From: Desulfuromonas sp.
GTDB taxonomy: Bacteria > Desulfobacterota > Desulfuromonadia > Desulfuromonadales > BM103
Length of the DNA: 64,000 bases
Direction: 5' to 3'
Assembly (NCBI GenBank): GCA_012026975.1
Contig: VEPG01000072.1
Location: 32,822-96,821, forward strand
Shown: positions 26,217 through 35,574 of the stretch, in pieces
How the letters are laid out: each line of letters starts with the position of its first letter
How positions within the stretch are numbered: position 1 is the first letter of the stretch
Translations under genes and position numbers: made by a program
The notes under the pieces: model-generated
Database searches by the model: none
Told to the model about the DNA's origin: nothing
Seen by the model: only the letters and a program-made list of their open reading frames with translations

Positions 26217-27208
26217 GGGCCCACCGCCAGCATCACCGCCCCGGTGATCAACACGTTGGTCAGCGCCACCGGGATCAGGAACTTCCAGCCGAAGTGCATC
26301 AGCTGGTCGTAGCGCAGGCGCGGCAGGGTGCCGCGCGTCCAGATGAAGCAGAAGGCCACCGCCAGCACCTTCAGGGAGAACCAGACGATCGGCGGCAGCA
26401 GCGGTCCGTGCCAGCCACCGAGAAAAAGGACGGTGACCATCGAGCCGAGGATGATGACGTTGATGTACTCGCCGACGAAGAACAGCCCGAAGCGCATCCC
26501 CGAGTACTCGGTATGGTAGCCGGCGACGATCTCGTTCTCCCCTTCCGGCAGGTCGAAGGGGGTGCGCTTCGACTCGGCCATGACGCTGATCATGAAGATC
26601 ACGAAGGCCAGTGGATGACGCAGCATGTTCGGCCAGTCGGCCTGGGAGACGACGATCTCGGTCAGCGAAAACGACTTGGCGGTTAAAACCACCGGCACTA
26701 CCGCCAGTCCCATCGACAGTTCGTAGGAGATCAGCTGGGCCAGGCCGCGGATCGCGCCGAGCAGGGCATATTTCGAGTTGGAGGCCCATCCGCCCAGGGC
26801 GATGCTGTAGACCGCCAGCGAGGAGAGGCCGAGAAAATAGAGCAGGCCGATGTTGAGGTCGCAGACCACCATCGGAATGGTGCGGCCGAACAGGGTGATC
26901 GGCGGCGAGAACGGCACCACCGCAAAGCTCAGCAGGGCAATCAGCGAGGCCATCCCCGGAGCGATCAGGAACATGATCCGGTCGGCCTTGGCCGGCACCA
27001 GATCTTCCTTGGTGAGGAGCTTGATGACGTCGGCCATCGGCTGCATCAGACCGAAGGGGCCGACCCGGTTGGGACCGTAGCGCAGCTGCATGCGGCCGAG
27101 GACCTTGCGTTCGGCCAGCACCATATAGGCCGCCAGCCCCAACACCGCGGCGAAGACCAGGATGAGCTTGACCAGAATCAGGATGCTGGTGATCAGCAGT
27201 TCGGTCAT
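26213..27208 (-). CDS. nuoH: NADH-quinone oxidoreductase subunit H
   Basis: A 331-residue eight-helix subunit forming the quinone-chamber floor. Conserved stretches are LAERKVLGRMQLRYGPNRVG, the PFDLPEGENEIVAGYHTEYSGM acidic loop, and WTRGTLPRLRYDQLM near the end. It overlaps nuoG and nuoI by four bases each. Confidence 0.97.
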   Translation of the reverse strand: MTELLITSILILVKLILVFAAVLGLAAYMVLAERKVLGRMQLRYGPNRVGPFGLMQPMADVIKLLTKEDLVPAKADRIMFLIAPGMASLIALLSFAVVPFSPPITLFGRTIPMVVCDLNIGLLYFLGLSSLAVYSIALGGWASNSKYALLGAIRGLAQLISYELSMGLAVVPVVLTAKSFSLTEIVVSQADWPNMLRHPLAFVIFMISVMAESKRTPFDLPEGENEIVAGYHTEYSGMRFGLFFVGEYINVIILGSMVTVLFLGGWHGPLLPPIVWFSLKVLAVAFCFIWTRGTLPRLRYDQLMHFGWKFLIPVALTNVLITGAVMLAVGP

Positions 27209-29286
27209 CCCGGCGTCTCCCGATCGAGCTGGTAATGCGGCAGTCCCGGTGTCGTCGTCAGGCGGATGCCCGGGGCATCGGGGGCCAGGTCGGCCAGCGG
27301 CGCAAAGCGGGGATCGGCGTCGGCAATCTCCCGACGCAGCACGGACAGTTCTTCAGAGCGGCCGAGCAGTCGGGCCAGGATGCGCCAGGCCGGCCATGGT
27401 TCACTCCCTGGTGTTTCCAGGAAAAACTCCCGCGGCGGGTAGCTGTCCGGGCTGGTTGCGCGCAGTGGCAGCCCCGGCTCCATGACCCGGGCGAAGGCCT
27501 GCAACCGCCCTTCGTTGTTGACGAAGGCCCCGTCGCTCTCGACCCAGGTACTGGTCGGCAGGAAAATGTCCGCATTGAGGGCGGCGTGAGTCGGCAGGGC
27601 ATCCAGCGTCACCAGCAGCTCGAGACGGTCGAGGGCTGTCCGGGCTCGCGCGGGATTGCGGGCGTCGCGGCACGGATCGGTCTCCAGGCAGATCAGCGCA
27701 TGGATCCGTCCTTCGTCGATACCGTCGAGCAGCATGTCGAAGTTCGGCCCCCGTCCGGCCAGCATTGCGCCGCCATAGCTGTTCGGCCCATTCAACAGAA
27801 GCATGGCGCCCATAGGTCTCTCCGCGGTCGACAGTGCTTCGACGGTTTCGAAGAGGGTATTGACGCCGCGGCTGCCGAGCAGTTCCGGACCGCCGGCCAT
27901 GACCGGCCGCTGTGCAGCGGCCAGGCGGTCGCGCAGCTCTTTCAGCGCGTCCCGCAGCTCTGCCGCCAGGGCGTCTGCCGAGCCTCCGGCGAGGCAGCGC
28001 AGGGCGTCGTCGAGTTGATCGGCGGAGACGGGGAGGTGGCTGCACCGGCACGGCAGATCAATCGGCTTTGGACCGATGACCACGACCCCGCCGCCGGCGC
28101 GCACCGCCTGACGGACCGCCAGGGCCAGCATTGGCCCCTCGCTCAGAGGATCGGTGCCGACCAGCACCACCAGATCGCTGTGGCGGATATCGTTCAGGCT
28201 GCGGGCCTGATGTTCAAGGTGCGCCTCGGTGATGCGCGCAGCGCGGTCCTGCTCGGCATGCGCGTCGAACACCAGGCGGGTGGTGCCGAGGTCCCGCGCC
28301 CAGTCGTGCAACAGGGTGTTGGCCTCGAGGCTGGCGCGTGGGGAACCGAGCAGGGCGACGCTTTGCGGCCCGTACTTGGCGATGACCGCCGCAACGCGCT
28401 CCCGCAGCGTGTCGATGGCGGTTTCCATGGCCACCTGTGCGCCGTCGACGCGCGGCCGGCGGGGACGCTGCGGATCGTTGGTCGCGCCATTGCCGAAGCG
28501 GCCGCGGTCGCAGATGAAAAAGCCGTTGACCTCGCGGTTGATCCCGGCGCGTACGCGCTGCACCTCGCGGAAGCGGGCGCCGGGAACCGTGGCGCACCCC
28601 AGGCTGCACAGGGGACAGATCGACGGCGCCTCCTGCAAATCCCAGGGCCGGCTTCTGAAACGAAAGGTCTTGTCGGTGAAGACCCCGGTCGGGCAGACGT
28701 CGACCAGGTTGCCGGAGAACGGGCTCTCCAGCTGGCCGTCGCGCACCCGCCCGAAATAGACGCGGTCACGCGAACCGAACACGCCGAAATCAAGACCGCC
28801 GCAGTAGTCGCGGTAGGTGCGCACGCAGCGGTAGCAGGCGATGCAGCGGTTCATCTCGTGGGCGATGTACGGGCCGAGATCCTGGTTGTCGTAGGTGCGT
28901 TTTTTGCCGGTGTAGCGGCGGTTGCCGTGGCCGCCGGCGATGGTCATCTCCTGCAGCTGGCACTCCCCCCCCTCGTCGCAGACCGGGCAGTCGTGGGGGT
29001 GGTTGGTCATCAGCCATTCGATCACGTGGCCGCGCAGCTCCACCGCCTCGGGATCGAGGGTCGAGACGACCATGCCGTCCCTGGCCTTGACCATGCACGC
29101 CATCTGAATCCCCGAGACCTTGCCGTCGCTGATGCGCATGGCGCACAGCCGGCACGCCCCGACCGCCCCGAGCGCTTCGTGATAGCAGAAGTGCGGGATG
29201 ACGATATCGAGGGCGCGCGCCGCCTCGAGGACATTGGTCCCCTCGGGCACGGTCACTTCAAGGTTGTCGATGGTCAGAGTCGGCAT
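27205..29286 (-). CDS. nuoG: NADH-quinone oxidoreductase subunit G
   Basis: A 693-residue iron-sulfur and molybdopterin-fold subunit. The N-terminal [2Fe-2S] domain has CYHEALGAVGACRLC. Next come the His-Cys motif HPHDCPVCDEGGEC (N5), CIACYRCVRTYRDYCGG (N4-type) and, at residues about 225-235, CPLCSLGC (N7-like position). The remaining 450 residues are a degenerate formate-dehydrogenase-like fold without a visible cofactor-ligating residue, as is normal for NuoG. It is shorter than the E. coli protein, which is typical of this lineage. A YkgJ-family gene lies between it and nuoF, 21 bases upstream. Confidence 0.94.
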   Translation of the reverse strand: MPTLTIDNLEVTVPEGTNVLEAARALDIVIPHFCYHEALGAVGACRLCAMRISDGKVSGIQMACMVKARDGMVVSTLDPEAVELRGHVIEWLMTNHPHDCPVCDEGGECQLQEMTIAGGHGNRRYTGKKRTYDNQDLGPYIAHEMNRCIACYRCVRTYRDYCGGLDFGVFGSRDRVYFGRVRDGQLESPFSGNLVDVCPTGVFTDKTFRFRSRPWDLQEAPSICPLCSLGCATVPGARFREVQRVRAGINREVNGFFICDRGRFGNGATNDPQRPRRPRVDGAQVAMETAIDTLRERVAAVIAKYGPQSVALLGSPRASLEANTLLHDWARDLGTTRLVFDAHAEQDRAARITEAHLEHQARSLNDIRHSDLVVLVGTDPLSEGPMLALAVRQAVRAGGGVVVIGPKPIDLPCRCSHLPVSADQLDDALRCLAGGSADALAAELRDALKELRDRLAAAQRPVMAGGPELLGSRGVNTLFETVEALSTAERPMGAMLLLNGPNSYGGAMLAGRGPNFDMLLDGIDEGRIHALICLETDPCRDARNPARARTALDRLELLVTLDALPTHAALNADIFLPTSTWVESDGAFVNNEGRLQAFARVMEPGLPLRATSPDSYPPREFFLETPGSEPWPAWRILARLLGRSEELSVLRREIADADPRFAPLADLAPDAPGIRLTTTPGLPHYQLDRETPG

Positions 29287-29307
29287 AGGTTCTTTATTGC
29301 CCGGGGC

Positions 29308-29928
29308 TTAATGGGGCGCCGTGATTCTTCCGATTTCGGTAAGGCGCTTCAGCACCTGCCGGGAGATATCAAGGTGATCGGCGTGGGCAACCCCGATGCT
29401 TTTGCCCAGTTTTCTCAACGCCAGCCTGTTTTCAGCGAGAAGTTGATTCATTGCAACGGACATGCTCCCTTTCGGGTCGTCGGCACAAATCCGTGGTGGT
29501 ACGATGGAGACGAACGAGGCGCAGGTCATCGGCCGGACCTCATAAACCTGGCAGCGATCATTGTCCAAAAGCGCGCATGGAATCTTCATTTGCATGAAAG
29601 TGTCTGCTGCGCAACTGCCGGATTCACTTTTGTCTTCGCAGGCATCGAGCAGTTCCTTGTGATTCCTGAGCTGTTTTTCCCTCTGCCTGGCCCGCTCGAT
29701 AAAGTGGGCCAAAAGCTTCTCGTTCTGCAACAGGTGCGCGACGATAATGTCAATCTCAGTGTTGCTCACGAAAAAAACATGGTTGCAACAAGAGGCGCAG
29801 CCTTCCCTGCAAAAGGGCGATTCGCGCGCGCCCAGTACCGACATTCTCCGGTTGAATTCAGCCAGCAGCAGCTTTGCCCTGGTCAGATAACGCTGAAACA
29901 AAAAATCATCGAATTGCCTGCCCCCCAT
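29308..29928 (-). CDS. YkgJ-family cysteine-cluster protein inside the nuo operon
   Basis: A 206-residue soluble protein with the zinc/iron-chelating cysteine cluster of the YkgJ family: CREGCASCC near residues 40-48, and later CALLDNDRCQVYEVRPMTCASF. Members bind a metal or an Fe-S cluster; the function is unknown in general. It sits on the same strand between nuoF (48-base gap) and nuoG (21-base gap), while the rest of the operon is tightly overlapped, so it looks like a later insertion or an accessory factor. A role in cluster assembly for NuoF or NuoG is only a guess. The ATG at 29928 has a GGGGGA ribosome site. Confidence 0.8.
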   Translation of the reverse strand: MGGRQFDDFLFQRYLTRAKLLLAEFNRRMSVLGARESPFCREGCASCCNHVFFVSNTEIDIIVAHLLQNEKLLAHFIERARQREKQLRNHKELLDACEDKSESGSCAADTFMQMKIPCALLDNDRCQVYEVRPMTCASFVSIVPPRICADDPKGSMSVAMNQLLAENRLALRKLGKSIGVAHADHLDISRQVLKRLTEIGRITAPH

Positions 29929-29976
29929 GCCATCCCCCTTCCGTAGGCAACTGATATTGAAAATGAGATCAGAGCT

Positions 29977-31248
29977 CTAGCGCATTGGGCACCGTCCCCG
30001 TTTTATATGATCTTCCAGCTCATCGCCGAACCGCGTCAGCAGCGACCCCACAGGCCCCATCGCCCCTTCGGCGAGGGCACAGAACGATCGGCCGCTGATG
30101 TTTTTCACCTGGTCGCGGAGCATGGCGAGCAGCTCAAAGCTGCCGCGCCCGCCCTCGATCTCTTCCAGCAGCCAGACCACGACCTGCAGACCGTCACGGC
30201 ACGGCGTGCACCAGCCGCAACTCTCGCGGGCAAAAAACCGCGCCAGGTTGAGGGTGGCGGCGACCATGCAGGTCGTCTCGTCGAACACCGTGATCCCGGC
30301 GGTGCCGAGGCGGCTCCCCGCCTGCTCCATGTGTACATGGTCGAGCGGGGTATCGAGCTGCGCCGCAGTCAGGAACGGCGTTGATGCCCCGCCCGGCAGG
30401 CAGGCCTTGAACGCCCTGCCGCCGCGCACCCCGTTGCCGCACTGCTCGATGACTTCGCGCAGCGAAATGCCCATCGGCAGCTCGAAGCACTCGGTGCGGC
30501 TGAGGTGCCCGGACAGCCCGACCAGCAAGGTGCCTGCCCCCTCGGCGGTGCGTGCCAGGCTCCGGTACCACTCGGTGCCGCCGGTGAAAATGTGCGGCAC
30601 GTTGGCGAAAGTTTCGACGTTGTTGACGTTGGTCGGCTTGCCGAACAGTCCAGACTGCGCCGGGAACGGCGGCTTGCTGCGCGGGTTCGGCCGGCGGCCT
30701 TCCAGGCCGTTGATCAGGGCGGTCTCCTCGCCGAGGATGTAGCGCCCGGCGCTGCGGTGGACGTGAAGCTCGAAGCCGAACCCCGCGCCGAGGATATCGG
30801 GGCCGAGGTAGCCCTTCGCTTCGGCTTCGGCAATGGCCCGTTCAACGTTCTGCGCGCACTGTTCATAGGCGTAGCGCAGGAACACGTAGCCGTGCGGGAT
30901 CTGCATGGCGTAAGCCGCGATCGCCATCCCCTCGACCAGCTGATGCGGATCGGCCAGCAGCAGCTGGTGGTCCTTGTAGGTCCCCGGCTCCATCTCGTCG
31001 CCATTGGCCAGCAGGTACTTCTCCCCCGGCTGGTCGGCCGGGAAGAACGACCACTTGAGCCCGGTCGGGAAGCCGGCCCCGCCGCGACCGCGCAGATTGG
31101 CGGCCTTGACCGCCTCGCGGACTTTCTGCGGGGTCATCTTCAGTGCCGCCCGCAGCCCCTGGTAGCCGCCGCTCGCCTCGTATTCGGCGAGGAAGGCGGC
31201 GACCCCCGGGTGGCGGTTCTTGAACAGGACCTGCGGATAGCCGCTCAT
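29977..31248 (-). CDS. nuoF: NADH-quinone oxidoreductase subunit F (FMN and NADH binding)
   Basis: A 423-residue flavoprotein subunit. GRGGAGFPTGLKW is the FMN/NADH-binding glycine loop, ANGDEMEPGTYKD follows, and the N3 [4Fe-4S] site is ESCGWCTPCRDG plus a later Cys in GRSFCALAEGA. It oxidises NADH and passes electrons to NuoE/NuoG clusters. It overlaps nuoE by four bases. Confidence 0.96.
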   Translation of the reverse strand: MSGYPQVLFKNRHPGVAAFLAEYEASGGYQGLRAALKMTPQKVREAVKAANLRGRGGAGFPTGLKWSFFPADQPGEKYLLANGDEMEPGTYKDHQLLLADPHQLVEGMAIAAYAMQIPHGYVFLRYAYEQCAQNVERAIAEAEAKGYLGPDILGAGFGFELHVHRSAGRYILGEETALINGLEGRRPNPRSKPPFPAQSGLFGKPTNVNNVETFANVPHIFTGGTEWYRSLARTAEGAGTLLVGLSGHLSRTECFELPMGISLREVIEQCGNGVRGGRAFKACLPGGASTPFLTAAQLDTPLDHVHMEQAGSRLGTAGITVFDETTCMVAATLNLARFFARESCGWCTPCRDGLQVVVWLLEEIEGGRGSFELLAMLRDQVKNISGRSFCALAEGAMGPVGSLLTRFGDELEDHIKRGRCPMR

Positions 31249-31733
31249 GCGCCGGTCTCCGTCCGCAGCTGTGCCAGGATCGTATCAACCTTCGCTGCCG
31301 TCAGGGAACCGTAGGTGGTCAGGCCGACCATCATCGCCGGGGCCTCGCCGCAGGCGCCCAGGCAGCAGGTCGGCAGCAGGGTGAAGACGCCGTCGGCCGT
31401 GGTTTCGCCGAAGCCGATCCCCAGGGTGCGCTGCAGGTGTGTGGCCAGCTCTTCGCCGCCCGCCGCCCAGCAGCAGATCGAATCGCAGATGTGAATCACC
31501 CGCTTGCCGACCGGCCGGCGGTAGATCTTGTCGTAGAAGGTGGCGATCTCCTCGACCTCCACCGGCAGCACGCCGAGCAGTTCCGCCACCAGGTCGACCC
31601 CGGCGTCCGGCACCCAGCCGTAGTGGCTCTGCACGGCTCGCAGCGCATCGACGATCAGCTCGCGCGGATGCTCGATCGTAGCCGCTTTGGCGCGGAACTC
31701 GTCGATCCGGTTCTGTGGCAACAGGTCGTTCAT
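31245..31733 (-). CDS. nuoE: NADH-quinone oxidoreductase subunit E ([2Fe-2S])
   Basis: A 162-residue thioredoxin-fold subunit carrying cluster N1a. The four ligands are in CDSICCWAAGG and LPTCCLGACGEAPAMM. It partners NuoF. It is separated from nuoBCD by about 120 bases that hold an inverted repeat, the largest gap in the operon. Confidence 0.95.
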   Translation of the reverse strand: MNDLLPQNRIDEFRAKAATIEHPRELIVDALRAVQSHYGWVPDAGVDLVAELLGVLPVEVEEIATFYDKIYRRPVGKRVIHICDSICCWAAGGEELATHLQRTLGIGFGETTADGVFTLLPTCCLGACGEAPAMMVGLTTYGSLTAAKVDTILAQLRTETGA

Positions 31734-31745
31734 AAAGACATATTC

Positions 31746-31847
31746 GACGCGGAGACGCGGAGACGCGGAGACGCCAAAACCCCGAGAGGTTTTTTCAAAA
31801 ACACAAGGTTCTCCAAGATTCTCTCCGCGCCTCTGCGCCTCTGCGTC
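31746..31847. repeat. Inverted repeat of the CGCAGAG/CGCGGAGA type inside the nuo operon
   Basis: The left arm at 31746-31775 contains the unit GACGCGGAGA three times in tandem. The right arm at 31821-31847 is its imperfect reverse complement (GACGCAGAGGCGCAGAGG on the minus strand). Between them AAAACC / GGTTTT forms a small second hairpin. The whole is a non-coding foldback between nuoBCD and nuoE. A related foldback is at 48913-49012. Confidence 0.75.
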
Positions 31848-31854
31848 AATAAAA

Positions 31855-34218
31855 TCATCGATCCAGGTCCGCCAGCACGAAGTCGACCGAACCGAGGATG
31901 GTAATCAGGTCGGAGAGCAGCCACCCCCGCGACATGGCCGGCAGCGCCTGTAGGTGCGGGAAGGACGGGGTGCGGATGCGCAGCCGGTAGGGGACACTGT
32001 CGCCGTCGCTGACCAGATAGAAGCCGCATTCCCCCTTGCTCGATTCGATGGCCCGGTAGCATTCGCCGCGCGGCGGCGAGATGCCGCGGCTGACGTTGAC
32101 GAAATGGTGAATCAGCGTCTCGATGTCATTGAGCCCCGCCTGACGCGGCGGGTAGGTGTAGCGGCAGTCGCGGTTGACGTAGGGGCCGTCCGGCATGTCG
32201 GCGGCCGCCTGCCTGACGATCTTCAGACTCTCGCGCATCTCCTGCAGACGGACGATGAAGCGGCTGAAGCAGTCGCCGTCGCCGTGGGTCGGGATATTGA
32301 AGTCGAAACGCTCGTAACCCGAGTACGGCATCTTCTTGCGCAAATCCCAGGGAATCCCGCAGGCACGCAGATTCGGGCCGGTGATCCCCCAGTCGAGCGC
32401 CTGGTCGAGGGTGGTGATGCCGATCCCCTCGGTACGCTTGCGGAAGATCGCCCCGTCGGTCATCAGCTTGTCGAGATCGTCGACGGTGCGGGCGAAGTCG
32501 CCGGTAAAGGCATCCACCGTCTCGCGCCAGCCGTCGGGGAGATCGGCCGGCAGGCCGCCGATCCGGAACCACGCCGGGTGCATGCGCCCGCCGGTGATCA
32601 GCTCGACGATGTCGAAGATCCGCTCGCGGGCGTCGAAGGCGTAGAAGACCGGGGTCATGGCGCCGACGTCGTGGGCGTAGGTGCCGATCCAGACCAGATG
32701 GTTGGCGAGGCGGAACAGCTCGCAGAGCATCACCCGCACCACCTGCGCCCGCTCCGGCACGGTTACGCCGAGCAGCGTCTCCAGCGGGTAGAGGTAGGCC
32801 AGGTTGTTCTGCACCCCGGAGATGTAGTCGATCCGGTCGGTGTAGGGGATGTATTGGTTCCAGTGCTGGCGCTCGCCGATCTTCTCGGCACCGCGATGGT
32901 GGTAGCCGAGATCGACGTCGATATCCTCGATCTCCTCGCCGTGCAGCTTGAGCACCAGGCGCAGCCCGCCGTGGGTGCCGGGGTGGTGCGGGCCGAGGTT
33001 GAGGATCATGGTGTGCTTGTCGGCCCGCAAGGGGCCGGCGGCCGGCTTCAGCGCCCGGGCCGACTCGACAGTGAACGGCGCCATCTCGGTGGCCCGCGAC
33101 GGATGCTCCTTGCGCAGCGGGTGTCCCTGCCACTGCTCGGCCATGAGGATGCGGCGCAGGTCGGGGTGGCCGGCAAAGCGGATGCCGAACATGTCGAAGG
33201 CCTCGCGCTCGTACCAGTTGGCCGAACTCCAGACCTCCGTGGCGGTCGGCGCCTCCGGGTAGTCGCCGCTAAGGGGCACCTTGACCCGCGCGTAGCCCGG
33301 TTCGTCGAAAGAGAGCAGGTGGTAGACCAGGGTGAAGGGATGTTCCGGCTGGTGCTGCCGTTCGCGTTCGTCGATGGCGGTCAGATCTTCCAGCCGGCGG
33401 AAGCGACGCGGCGCCTGTTCCTTGAGGAAGCGCAGCAAGTTGACGGCATCGCCGGGTTCGGCCCGGAAAGTCGGCATGTCCACGGCTTCGTCCACGCGTA
33501 CCCGACCGCCAAACCGCTCATGCACCGCGCGCTGCAGGTCGGGGGTTGATGCGGCGAATTCGACCCGCGGCTGCGGCGGCCGCCAGATCTCCCCGCCGCG
33601 TTTCCCCCAGAAGTGCGGATGCTGCTGCGAGCTGCCGCGCAGGGGGGTGTTGCCGTAACCGGGGCCGCGCGGATCGCGGCTCTTGCTGAGGCCGTCGATC
33701 AGCACCGGGCCGGTGCTCCCCTCGCAGCCGCCCTGCAGGCCGAAGACCTTGCGGGCCGGCCGTTCTTCCCTGGCGATCTTCTCCTGGAGCAGGAGCAGCC
33801 CCTGGATGAAGGCCTCCGGGCGCGGCGGGCAGCCGGGGACGTAGACGTCCACCGGCAGGATCTGGTTGACCCCCTGCATGACGCTGTAGACGTCGTACAT
33901 CCCGCCGGAGTTGGCGCAGCTCCCCATGGCCATCACCCACTTGGGGTTGGCCATCTGTTCGTAGACGCGCAGGATGGCATCGCCCATGCGCTTGAACGGG
34001 GTGCCGGAGATGATCATCAGGTCGGCTTCGCGGGGGGAGTTGCGCAGCACCTCGGCGCCGAAGCGGGCGAGGTCGAAGCGCGGGGTCATGCTGGTCATCA
34101 TCTCGACGAAGCAGCAGGAGAGGCCGAAGAACATCGGCCAGAGGCTGTTCTTGCGCCCCCAGTTGATGGCGTCGTCGAGGGAGGTGAGGATGATGTTGTC
34201 GGGGAGGGCGTCGTTCAT
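31855..34218 (-). CDS. nuoBCD: Fused NADH-quinone oxidoreductase subunits B, C and D
   Basis: A 787-residue fusion. Residues about 1-170 are Nuo[12 protein letters not shown] and later GSCANSGG and PGCPPRPEA supply the four ligands of cluster N2. Residues about 215-385 are NuoC ([26 protein letters not shown]). The remainder is NuoD ([28 protein letters not shown], and the C-terminal FVLADLDR). It makes the quinone-reducing core. The ATG at 34218 overlaps the nuoA stop (ATGA); the frame stays open upstream through nuoA. NuoBCD fusions are known from Desulfuromonadia-type complex I. Confidence 0.95.
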   Translation of the reverse strand: MNDALPDNIILTSLDDAINWGRKNSLWPMFFGLSCCFVEMMTSMTPRFDLARFGAEVLRNSPREADLMIISGTPFKRMGDAILRVYEQMANPKWVMAMGSCANSGGMYDVYSVMQGVNQILPVDVYVPGCPPRPEAFIQGLLLLQEKIAREERPARKVFGLQGGCEGSTGPVLIDGLSKSRDPRGPGYGNTPLRGSSQQHPHFWGKRGGEIWRPPQPRVEFAASTPDLQRAVHERFGGRVRVDEAVDMPTFRAEPGDAVNLLRFLKEQAPRRFRRLEDLTAIDERERQHQPEHPFTLVYHLLSFDEPGYARVKVPLSGDYPEAPTATEVWSSANWYEREAFDMFGIRFAGHPDLRRILMAEQWQGHPLRKEHPSRATEMAPFTVESARALKPAAGPLRADKHTMILNLGPHHPGTHGGLRLVLKLHGEEIEDIDVDLGYHHRGAEKIGERQHWNQYIPYTDRIDYISGVQNNLAYLYPLETLLGVTVPERAQVVRVMLCELFRLANHLVWIGTYAHDVGAMTPVFYAFDARERIFDIVELITGGRMHPAWFRIGGLPADLPDGWRETVDAFTGDFARTVDDLDKLMTDGAIFRKRTEGIGITTLDQALDWGITGPNLRACGIPWDLRKKMPYSGYERFDFNIPTHGDGDCFSRFIVRLQEMRESLKIVRQAAADMPDGPYVNRDCRYTYPPRQAGLNDIETLIHHFVNVSRGISPPRGECYRAIESSKGECGFYLVSDGDSVPYRLRIRTPSFPHLQALPAMSRGWLLSDLITILGSVDFVLADLDR

Positions 34219-34631
34219 CCGTCGTTTCCTGTACGCTTGCGTCGGTCGGCGCTGGGGCCCCAGTCGAGCCCCCCCGATTTCCACAGGTGGATCAGGCCGA
34301 GGAAGAGGATCAGGATGAAAAAGGCCACCTGGGCGAAGCCGGCCCAGCCGAGCCGGTCGTAGGCCACGGCCCAAGAGACGACGAAGATCATCTCGACGTC
34401 GAAGACAATGAAGAAGATCGCCACCAGGTAGAAGGGGACCGGTTCGCTCAGACGGGCCGGTCCGGTCGGTTCGATCCCCGACTCGTAGGCCTCGTCCTTG
34501 GCCTTGCCGTGGGTGCGCTGGCCGATTCCCCAGGAGAGGAGCATCAGCAGGCCGACCAGGCCGACGGCGATCACCGTGTACAGCCCCAGCGACAGCAGCG
34601 CTTCGAACGATGGCAGGGTCTCGGTCGGCAT
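34215..34631 (-). CDS. nuoA: NADH-quinone oxidoreductase subunit A
   Basis: A 138-residue three-helix membrane subunit and first gene of the operon. The conserved loop [16 protein letters not shown] and [15 protein letters not shown] in helix 2 identify it. The promoter must lie in the 95-base gap to rnhA or further upstream. Confidence 0.95.
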   Translation of the reverse strand: MPTETLPSFEALLSLGLYTVIAVGLVGLLMLLSWGIGQRTHGKAKDEAYESGIEPTGPARLSEPVPFYLVAIFFIVFDVEMIFVVSWAVAYDRLGWAGFAQVAFFILILFLGLIHLWKSGGLDWGPSADRRKRTGNDG

Positions 34632-34726
34632 GGTCGGAAGGCCAGTGATATCCCGGATTAAGAGTGAGCCGGATTCAACTTACACAAAGAGTAATTTTTA
34701 GCACATGATTCCCCGTGAACCAAGTG

Positions 34727-35200
34727 CTATTTGCCGCGTCCGGCGGCGATGGCGGCCCGCGCCAGGGCATCGCAGCGTTCGTTTTCGGCATGGCCGTTAT
34801 GGCCGCGGACCCAGTGCCATTCGATTTGGTGGCGGCTGCTCAGTTCGACCAGCTGCTCCCACAGGTCGCGGTTGGCTACCGGCTGCTTCTGGCTGTTTTT
34901 CCAACCGCGCCGGATCCAGCCGGCGACCCACTCGGTCATCCCCTTCTTGAGGTACTCGGAGTCGGTGGTCAGGATCACGTGGCAGGGGTGCTTCAGCGCC
35001 GCCAGTCCGGCGATGGCCGCGCTCAGTTCCATACGGTTGTTGGTGGTCTCCGGTTTGAAGCCGGAGAGTTCCTTTTCGTGCTTGCCGCTGCGCAGGATCG
35101 TTCCCCAGCCGCCGGGGCCGGGGTTGCCTGAGCAGGCGCCGTCGGCGAAGATCTCCACGCGTTGCGGTGAGCGGTGGTCGTTGCTGCGGGATTCGGACAT
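34727..35200 (-). CDS. rnhA: Ribonuclease HI
   Basis: A 157-residue enzyme that degrades the RNA strand of RNA-DNA hybrids. The four carboxylates are Asp20 ([11 protein letters not shown]), Glu58 (NNRMEL), Asp80 (TTDSEYL) and Asp144 (ERCDALA), and the handle region [10 protein letters not shown] is intact. Length is normal. It lies upstream of nuoA in the same direction but is separated from it by 95 bases, so co-transcription is possible but not shown. Confidence 0.96.
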   Translation of the reverse strand: MSESRSNDHRSPQRVEIFADGACSGNPGPGGWGTILRSGKHEKELSGFKPETTNNRMELSAAIAGLAALKHPCHVILTTDSEYLKKGMTEWVAGWIRRGWKNSQKQPVANRDLWEQLVELSSRHQIEWHWVRGHNGHAENERCDALARAAIAAGRGK

Positions 35201-35290
35201 CGGGACTCGCCTTCGGGATAAATGGACAATGCCATTAATCGTAATGGCAGCTGCGCCCCGTGTCTACCGCTCCGTGGCCATTTACCCAAC

Positions 35291-35318
35291 AAAAAAGCGC
35301 ACGAAAAGCTTCGTGCGC
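35291..35318 (-). terminator. Strong rho-independent terminator with no gene in front of it
   Basis: The minus strand shows a 9-bp stem (GCGCACGAA / TTCGTGCGC, loop GCTT) followed by six U residues. No protein gene precedes it on that strand; the nearest upstream element is the sigma-54-like promoter at 35377-35394. Confidence 0.85.
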
Positions 35319-35367
35319 CATTGCCTGCCTGATGGGCACAACCTTGTGCCTGGTGATGCGGATACAA
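35291..35367 (-). ncRNA. Candidate small RNA of about 77 nt (or rnhA leader with terminator)
   Basis: The interval between a sigma-54-type promoter and the orphan terminator is about 77 bases. It contains one additional perfect hairpin (GGCACA / TGTGCC with loop AGGT, positions 35335-35350), then the terminator hairpin. There is no ribosome site or reading frame of note. It could be a stand-alone small RNA or an attenuated leader reaching rnhA. The rest of the 374-base gap between rnhA and the Ehr operon shows no gene. Confidence 0.4.
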
Positions 35368-35376
35368 TTAATACCA

Positions 35377-35394
35377 CAGCACCGATCGTGCCAA
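35377..35394 (-). promoter_or_regulatory. Sigma-54 (RpoN)-type -24/-12 promoter
   Basis: The minus strand reads TTGGCACGATCGGTGCTG: GG and GC exactly ten bases apart, with only one mismatch in the TTGC element (GTGC). Transcription would start near 35367. Confidence 0.5.
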
Positions 35395-35574
35395 CCTGGC
35401 AAGATCGGGGAATTCCGAACAGATGTGTTTACGGCAATCGGACGATGCCTATTTTGTCGGCGTCGGCCGGCCTGTTTTTTCGACAGACCGGGGAAAACGT
35501 CCTTGACAGCCCCCCGCGGATTATTTCATCGTGAGACATCGTTTGTTCTGCAATGATGCCACACCGGAGTGTTC

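Noticed and set aside
27235-29946. 903-codon plus-strand frame over nuoG and the YkgJ gene
   Set aside because: Antisense to two well-supported genes; no domain and atypical amino-acid composition.
31746-31775. Tandem GACGCGGAGA units as a CRISPR or satellite array
   Set aside because: Only three adjoining 10-base units without spacers, forming one arm of an inverted repeat.
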